Shown one piece after another: positions 32,266 through 36,576 of a DNA stretch of 36,576 nucleotides (its first letter is position 1; each line of letters starts with the position of its first letter). A program made the position numbers and the translations under genes. The notes under the pieces were generated by a model. That model was not told where the DNA came from, did no database searches, and worked only from the letters and a program-made list of their open reading frames with translations. The stretch comes from Adlercreutzia sp. ZJ141 (lineage in GTDB: Bacteria > Actinomycetota > Coriobacteriia > Coriobacteriales > Eggerthellaceae): NCBI RefSeq assembly GCF_011038965.1, contig NZ_JAAKEB010000022.1:1-36576 (forward strand), given 5' to 3'.

Positions 32266-32403
32266 TTGAGAGGCAGCGCTGGCATCGTTGTGATGTCGGG
32301 CGTCAGGTTTGATTGGCGTCATTGGTTAGCTGTGGCCATTGGCTCATTGGACTCCTAGGATGTTCTAGGGGTATTGTTAGGTTCGTTTGGCGCTGCCTCT
32401 TGA
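32266..32403 (+). ncRNA. Candidate structured RNA of the SLATT-RT module
   Basis: AGAGGCAGCGC (32269-32279) pairs exactly with GCGCTGCCTCT (32390-32400). G.U and A-U pairs extend the helix to 32266-32282 with 32387-32403. Inside, GGCATC/GATGTC (32281-32286, 32292-32297) forms a 5-base-loop hairpin, and ACTCCTAGGA/TTCTAGGGGT (32351-32372) a second hairpin. Between them lie ATTGGCGTCATTGG (32312) and ATTGGCTCATTGG (32338). The structure ends 5 bases before the SLATT RBS. A TATCAT (32256-32261) could be its -10. Several antiviral RT groups carry a template RNA just upstream, so this is a candidate template or cofactor RNA. A leader controlling SLATT translation is the alternative. Confidence 0.5.
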
Positions 32404-32420
32404 ATTGTAGGGTGATGGGT

Positions 32421-32975
32421 ATGGTAGAGGCTGAGAATAAATTCAATTATCTTCCAGGGCTTATCAAAAATACTAGAAAATCTAGGATAGAGGCTGAGCG
32501 GCGGCTACTTCGGCTCGATGCACTTTCCAAACACGCAAGTGTTTACTACGCGTGTTTGACTGCCCTATTATCTCTTTCCTCCGTGTTTTTGGATTACAAA
32601 GGATTACCCTTCCTTTCTGTCGCTTCTGCTGTTGTGGTCGCTATATGTACTGTGTATGCATCGACGCAAAACTATGGTGTTAGAGCCGAACAAATGAAGG
32701 AGTGTTATATCGAGCTGCAGAAATTACTTCTAAAGCTTGATGATAAGCGCACCCTTGAAGATGGCGAGGCTCAGGAAGTTGCTAATCAGGTAGGCGAATG
32801 CTACGTCGAAATCATTCGTCGCACTGAGAATCATCTCCTTCGTGATTATTTATTAGCAACGGGGTCTAATAATGAGACGAAAGAGCAGTTACGCTGGTTC
32901 GCTCTAAGGGTATGTGTCTACGTAGTTCCCGTTTTAGTAGCTTTTGTTTTTTCGTGGGCAGTTTGGTCATTCTGA
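32421..32975 (+). CDS. SLATT domain membrane protein (putative defence effector)
   Basis: A 184-aa protein with the SLATT layout: an N-terminal basic helix (LIKNTRKSRIEAERRLLRLD), two close TM helices (~39-57 and 62-80), a long cytoplasmic helix with QNYGVRAEQMKECYIELQKL, and a further hydrophobic C-terminal helix (~163-183). SLATT proteins are predicted pore-forming effectors of nucleotide- or RT-linked immunity. ATG 32421 with TAGGGTG seven bases upstream is chosen; ATG 32415 lies within that RBS. The stop shares a base with the RT start (TGATG), so effector and RT are made together. The structured RNA sits right upstream. Confidence 0.78.
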   Translation: MVEAENKFNYLPGLIKNTRKSRIEAERRLLRLDALSKHASVYYACLTALLSLSSVFLDYKGLPFLSVASAVVVAICTVYASTQNYGVRAEQMKECYIELQKLLLKLDDKRTLEDGEAQEVANQVGECYVEIIRRTENHLLRDYLLATGSNNETKEQLRWFALRVCVYVVPVLVAFVFSWAVWSF

Positions 32976-34312
32976 TGCAGGCTGCGGAATCGTTTTCTAG
33001 GCGCTTCAAGCCCGCAGCACTCACCGCCACATTTGTGGCGGAAGTGGGGATTAGCTCCGCTGTGGGTATTGACAAAGTGACAGGAAAGAAGTTCAGAGAT
33101 AGCTTGACGTCCGAAATTGATTTGATTTCGGTCAAAGCACTTAATGGAAGCTATAACTTCACTAACTACCGGCAGCTTCTTATGACGAAAGGGCCCGCAG
33201 AGCCACCGCGAGAATTATGTATCCCAACCATACGTGATAAAGTTACACTAAAAGCTCTCTCCAATGTTCTGGATGATGTTTATGGCGAGGCTTGCAAGAC
33301 CCCTCAACCGCAACCTATCGTGCAGGCTCTGTTTGACAATCTTCGTAAGGGAGAGTTTGACAGTTACGTTAAGCTGGACATCAAGCGTTTCTATGCATCA
33401 GTAGATCACAATATGCTCTTTCGTGTACTGAGACGCAAGATAAGAAAGAAAGAGCTCCTGTCAATTATTGAGCGCGCTATCTCAACCCCGTCAACGCCAG
33501 TAGGTATGAGAGCCCGCAAGAGAAGGACTGAAGGCATACCCGAAGGGTTACCGATCTCAAATAAGCTTGCAAATATCTATGTTGAGAGTATAGATGCCGC
33601 TTTTGCAGCGGACAAAGCAGTCAAGTATTATCGGTATGTCGATGACATTATCGTTCTTTGCAATAGCTATGATATTGAGCGAGTAGAGCAAACAGCGGAA
33701 CGCTTAGTGAAAAGGCTGAGTTTAGAACTTCATCCTGAGAAAAAACGATCAGGTTTCATTGGTAAAAGTTCATACGAATATTTGGGCTATGTGTTTAGGG
33801 TTGGTGGAATTGCTCCTCGAAAGAAGTCTGTACTCAATCTGACAAGATGGCTCGAGTCGCATATGAGGGCGTATCGAAATACGAACAACAAACGCTATTG
33901 GCAATGGAAGCTTTGTTTGAGGATAACAGGATGTCGCATCACTGAGGACGGCGTCTCGTTTAATCGTTTTGGTTGGCTTTTCTACTTCTCTCAATCGACA
34001 GATGCAGCATTGCCTCATAAGCTGGATGCTCTAGTGGTAAAGTTCGCAAAGCGATATGGGGTTGATCTGCCAAACGATCTTCCAACATTTAGCAGGAGCT
34101 ACTATGAAATACACTATCGCAATGGCGAAGGATCCTATATTCAACTGATTGACTTTTCTATTGACTCTTCACGAAAAAGAGAGATTCTGTTCCAGCTCTA
34201 TGGCGGCGATTTTGTTCGGGAGCTTACGGAAGACAATATCGACGCAGTGTTCAAACGAAGGATGCTTCAAGAAGCTAAAACGTTAGAGCGTGATGTCGGA
34301 GCCACATCCTAA
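32975..34312 (+). CDS. Reverse transcriptase, antiviral UG/DRT type
   Basis: An RNA-directed DNA polymerase of 445 aa. The fingers block is RELCIPTIRDKVTLKALSNV (~79-98). Motif A is YVKLDIKRFYASVDH (131-145, metal Asp D135), motif B GIPEGLPISNKLANIYVES, and motif C YYRYVDDIIVL (YVDD 221-224). ELHPEKKR and YEYLGYVFRVGG follow. About 165 residues after the palm form an alpha-rich C-terminal domain. There is no maturase or HNH domain, so it is not a group II intron RT, and retron NAxxH is not seen. Coupling to SLATT recalls the UG17/DRT10 group; this is recalled knowledge. ATG 32975 overlaps the SLATT stop. Confidence 0.88.
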   Translation: MQAAESFSRRFKPAALTATFVAEVGISSAVGIDKVTGKKFRDSLTSEIDLISVKALNGSYNFTNYRQLLMTKGPAEPPRELCIPTIRDKVTLKALSNVLDDVYGEACKTPQPQPIVQALFDNLRKGEFDSYVKLDIKRFYASVDHNMLFRVLRRKIRKKELLSIIERAISTPSTPVGMRARKRRTEGIPEGLPISNKLANIYVESIDAAFAADKAVKYYRYVDDIIVLCNSYDIERVEQTAERLVKRLSLELHPEKKRSGFIGKSSYEYLGYVFRVGGIAPRKKSVLNLTRWLESHMRAYRNTNNKRYWQWKLCLRITGCRITEDGVSFNRFGWLFYFSQSTDAALPHKLDALVVKFAKRYGVDLPNDLPTFSRSYYEIHYRNGEGSYIQLIDFSIDSSRKREILFQLYGGDFVRELTEDNIDAVFKRRMLQEAKTLERDVGATS

Positions 34313-34408
34313 CACGGAAATTTAGGTCTGTCGCAGGCTATCTTTCACGGCAGCGATGCACCAGTAACCCACCGAGCTGATTCACTACTGGGGTAAAGAG
34401 CGCTGCAC

Positions 34409-34437
34409 TTGGAAAACTCCTGTTTGAGTGGTAACAT
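34409..34437 (+). promoter_or_regulatory. Promoter of the dCTP-deaminase-like module
   Basis: TTGGAA (34409-34414) and TAACAT (34432-34437) with a 17-base spacer, 68 bases before the GTG start. A CCAGTA/TACTGG pairing (34361-34366, 34386-34391) just upstream may mark the end of the RT transcript. This makes the three following genes a separate unit. Confidence 0.5.
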
Positions 34438-34504
34438 CTTCCTTCGGCAGATTATGAGTCGTAGATGATAAATGCTGCCACGTCGGTCGGAAAGGAGTAA
34501 TGCG

Positions 34505-35113
34505 GTGCTTTTAAGCGATAAGGGAATTCGATCCTTACTCGACGGTGGTCATGATCTTATAACTCCTTTTGATGAAAAGAAGCTCCAATCTGCCTCGTAC
34601 GACCTGACTTTAGGATCGCAGATCGCTGCGATAGAGTCGCGTGCTTCGACTGTATATCTATCCCAACAAGAAGTGCTAGATGAGTCGTATGTTCCTGTCG
34701 ATATTACTGAGGGCGTGATTGTTAAGCCTGGGCAGTACGTTCTCGCTTCTATTCGTGAGACAGTGAATCTTCCCGACAACCTTGCGGCAAGAGTTATTGC
34801 TCGTACGCGGTTTACACGTCTGGGACTTCTCGTTGCTGAGCAGTATTGTAATCCAAGCTATTCGGGGCGGTTGCAATTGGGGCTGTATAATGCGTCGCCA
34901 AATAATATAGCGCTTGTTGAGGGTCTTGAGATCGCGCAGATTGTTTTCATTACACTAGATCAGGATCCTACCGAAGAGAAGCTGTATCGTAATAGTGAAA
35001 CTGCGGTTTATCAGAATGAGTCGGTTTTTATGGGCGCGCAATTTGGTAATGACTCTCTTTCGGAGGGTGCCAGACGCGTATACGATGCCATGATGCAGGA
35101 TTTGATGGCCTAG
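34505..35113 (+). CDS. dCTP deaminase/dUTPase-fold protein lacking the catalytic Glu
   Basis: A 202-aa protein of the Dcd/dUTPase fold. LLSDKGIRSLL and SASYDLTLGSQI are Dcd-like N-terminal blocks. VKPGQYVLASIRETVNLPDN and LAARVIARTRFTRLGLLV give the strand and nucleotide-binding Arg. PSYSGRLQLGLYNASPNNIA and GLEIAQIVF follow. In active Dcd the segment after the SG reads LE(F/L)xN, with Glu as general base (E138 in E. coli); here it is G126. The dUTPase catalytic Asp is also absent (CNPSY). It may bind a deoxynucleotide without converting it. GTG 34505 with AAGGAG is used. The next gene starts 1 base after the stop. Confidence 0.8.
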   Translation: MLLSDKGIRSLLDGGHDLITPFDEKKLQSASYDLTLGSQIAAIESRASTVYLSQQEVLDESYVPVDITEGVIVKPGQYVLASIRETVNLPDNLAARVIARTRFTRLGLLVAEQYCNPSYSGRLQLGLYNASPNNIALVEGLEIAQIVFITLDQDPTEEKLYRNSETAVYQNESVFMGAQFGNDSLSEGARRVYDAMMQDLMA

Positions 35114-35114
35114 T

Positions 35115-35561
35115 ATGGGACAGAAGCTTGACCGGTTGATTTCGAGTTTTGCTGAAGGCTATAAGGATAGGTCTTCAGATGCGAATGTTTATGCAGCCGC
35201 GAAACGACTTGAGTCTGAAATAGTTCAAGAAATATGCGAGGAGCAGGCTGAGCGTATTGCGAACAATGCAGAACGAATCCGTGCGAATGAGTCCGCTCGA
35301 GCCGCTCTTCGGGAAGCGAAAACTGTAGTTCTGCAATGCGTTGGTTTTGCGTTGCTGGTCGGCTTGCTGAGTAATCATGTGTACAGTCTTCTTCAGGTCG
35401 TAATTTACCAGGGAGCAGAGGGGCTGAACGTTGGGAATATGCTCGGGGGCACCGCTGTTCTGCTGATTCTTTGTGTTGCATGTGTCGGTTGGTTTATGAT
35501 TTCACGGGTTTCTGAGGTTATTGATGTATTTAAGGCCGCTACGTCCAAGGGAAATGACTAG
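35115..35561 (+). CDS. Unrecognised two-TM membrane protein
   Basis: A 148-aa protein. Residues ~1-70 form a charged, Ala/Glu/Arg-rich helix, probably coiled coil (RLESEIVQEICEEQAERIAN). TM helices are at ~75-95 and ~107-130, with a short basic tail. This plan (cytoplasmic coiled coil plus two TMs) resembles small membrane effectors of defence modules, but no family signature is seen. ATG 35115 begins one base after the Dcd-like stop, so the two are coupled and probably act together. Confidence 0.7.
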   Translation: MGQKLDRLISSFAEGYKDRSSDANVYAAAKRLESEIVQEICEEQAERIANNAERIRANESARAALREAKTVVLQCVGFALLVGLLSNHVYSLLQVVIYQGAEGLNVGNMLGGTAVLLILCVACVGWFMISRVSEVIDVFKAATSKGND

Positions 35562-35564
35562 AAC

Positions 35565-35786
35565 ATGGACGAGCTCTTAGGACTGTATCGACATTTTAAA
35601 GGAAATTTATATCGTGTTGTGTCTATGGCAACTCACTCCGAATCGGGGGAGTTGTATGTCGTGTATGTTGCCTTAAACGATAAGAAGACCTATGTTAGGC
35701 CAGCGGAAATGTTTTTCAGTGATGTTGATAGATCCAAATACCCCAACTGTGCGCAAACGAAACGTTTTGAAAGAATTGGCGATTAG
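35565..35786 (+). CDS. DUF1653 domain protein
   Basis: A 73-aa protein that is essentially one DUF1653 domain: LLGLYRHFKGNLYRVVSMAT, HSESGELYVVYVALNDKKTY and VRPAEMFFSDVD. The domain folds as a small beta barrel and is widespread; its role is unknown. ATG 35565 comes 3 bases after the two-TM gene stop, as the last gene of the module. It is often found as a stand-alone small protein, so it may be a passenger. Confidence 0.8.
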   Translation: MDELLGLYRHFKGNLYRVVSMATHSESGELYVVYVALNDKKTYVRPAEMFFSDVDRSKYPNCAQTKRFERIGD

Positions 35787-35792
35787 ATACTC

Positions 35793-35879
35793 AGCCCGCT
35801 ATTGGGGCACACCTGTCCTAACCTTTTGCAGGGGAATTCCAAAAAAGTGGTGTTAAACCTCAAAAATCTTGACCAAATA
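35793..35879. repeat. IS-end-like repeat, copy B
   Basis: Same orientation and about 86% identical by eye to copy A at 23009-23096. The conserved cores are AGCCCGCTATT, TTGCAGGGGAATT, AGTGGTGTTAAACCT and GACCAAAT. It begins 7 bases after the DUF1653 stop. Confidence 0.75.
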
Positions 35880-36173
35880 CGTTCAGCTCGCGCATCTTCA
35901 CTCCTGCCGACGGTTTCTCAGGGCCTTTCCGAAATCTGTGTTGCCGATAGGCTTAAAACATTAACTTGACCAGGCGATATGCGTGAGTTTTAAGGCGGCA
36001 ACACCAGTTTCAGAAAAAACAGGATGGTTTTTGGGCGCACTGGCAGATACCCTTGAATTTTAGGGCTTTAAACACAAGCTATGAGATGCAGCTTTACAAC
36101 TAGAAATACAACATCATGTGACTCTAGGTCCAGGCGGGCTTCTGGGTACAGACAGGTGTGCCATGTCTATCCT
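35880..36173. other. Gap with IS-terminus-like sequence, no gene
   Basis: 294 bases between repeat B and the transposase stop. It contains GGCAACACCAGTTTCAGAAA (35997-36016), which resembles the motif at 25361 and may be the right end of the ISL3-type element that follows on the minus strand. No ORF with an RBS is seen. Confidence 0.5.
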
Positions 36174-36576
36174 TTAGTGCTTCTTCTTACTTCTCTTGGA
36201 AGGTTTGGAAGCATAAGCGCTTACACGCGCCTTCTTTCTTCTTTCATAGGCAGTAGCACCCTCAACAGCATCCAGCGCACCAAAGGCCAAAAGAAGTCGT
36301 CTTCTGGTTTCATCGAAGGTGCCAAACCCGCGGCTTTCGCGCTTGAGTTCTTTGATCTTGTCGTTGGTCGATTCTGCTCGAGCGGTGTTGATGTGGCTTA
36401 TCGTGGCAGTTACCAAGTACTGCTGGTACTTCGCGACCGTTTTGGCAAAGCGTCGCATCTCAGGTACCTCAAGCCCACTTGCCTTCATGATCCAGTTGTT
36501 GAGGGCCTTCTCGCATTCCTGTCTATCAGTCCAGGGATGGTCTTGCCATATGTAGTAGAGTTGAAGTACCAGATAG
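36174..36576 (-). CDS. ISL3-type transposase, C-terminal part (runs off the window)
   Basis: The frame stays open to the window edge, giving at least 133 residues. LYYIWQDHPWTDRQECEKAL and NNWIMKASGLEVPEMRRFAK are the alpha-helical insertion part of an ISL3 DDE transposase. INTARAESTNDKIKELKRES carries the final catalytic Glu, followed by the Arg-rich RGFGTFDETRRRLLLAFGA. The tail is very basic (SKRSKKKH). It is clearly related to, but distinct from, the remnant at 23135. Whether the element is intact depends on sequence outside the window. Confidence 0.82.
   Translation of the reverse strand, partial: YLVLQLYYIWQDHPWTDRQECEKALNNWIMKASGLEVPEMRRFAKTVAKYQQYLVTATISHINTARAESTNDKIKELKRESRGFGTFDETRRRLLLAFGALDAVEGATAYERRKKARVSAYASKPSKRSKKKH

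Noticed and set aside
32975-34312. Group II intron or retron reverse transcriptase
   Set aside because: No maturase X or HNH domain and no intron ends were seen. The retron NAxxH signature is absent. The coupling to SLATT fits UG/DRT better. A short ITG near the C-terminal part is too weak to argue for a retron.

Overview
The window looks like a chromosomal segment of a high-GC, anaerobic Actinomycetota, most likely class Coriobacteriia (Eggerthellaceae-like). This rests on the GC-rich core genes, a multi-cluster [FeFe] hydrogenase next to a GltD-like flavoprotein, a PerR-type Fur regulator and the general protein character. The assignment is inference; no marker gene was compared.

Core part (1-14,758): the 3' end of an rRNA operon (5S rRNA), a short D-3-phosphoglycerate dehydrogenase on the minus strand, a tcdA-tatD pair, a two-gene [FeFe] hydrogenase operon, perR, rpsA, a minus-strand CapA-like protein, and an operon of an MBOAT O-acyltransferase, a DHHW/AlgX-like partner and coaE. 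Terminators are clear after 5S, after the hydrogenase, after rpsA and after coaE.

Surface polysaccharide locus (about 14,767-31,197): it opens with a strong promoter, a 22-bp inverted repeat and two tandem NusG-like (LoaP-type) antiterminator genes separated by a structured leader. Then come a small ORF with a G9 tract coupled to the priming sugar-phosphate transferase, a visibly AT-richer block (GT8, two GT4, a serine-acetyltransferase-like LbH protein, an EpsG-type polymerase), IS remnants, and a second block (TupA-like ATP-grasp, glycosyltransferase, FdtB/QdtB-type aminotransferase, FdtA/QdtA-type ketoisomerase, OafA-type acyltransferase with a G10 tract, Wzx-type flippase, GNAT acetyltransferase). 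The genes fit synthesis, decoration, polymerisation and export of a capsule or exopolysaccharide carrying a 3-amino-3,6-dideoxyhexose. The two G tracts suggest phase variation.

Accessory/defence part (about 31,200-36,576): an unrecognised 278-aa protein, then a SLATT-domain membrane protein translationally coupled to a reverse transcriptase of the antiviral (UG/DRT) kind. Immediately upstream of SLATT lies a previously unannotated, compact RNA-like structure: an 11-bp perfect stem (17 bp with G.U pairs) closing a 110-nt region with two hairpins and two near-identical 13-14-nt repeats. After its own promoter comes a second small module: a dCTP deaminase-like protein lacking the catalytic Glu, a two-TM protein and a DUF1653 protein. 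The window ends in an ISL3-type transposase. Two copies of an 87-bp IS-end-like repeat, in the same orientation, bracket the 23.0-35.9 kb segment, suggesting modular acquisition.
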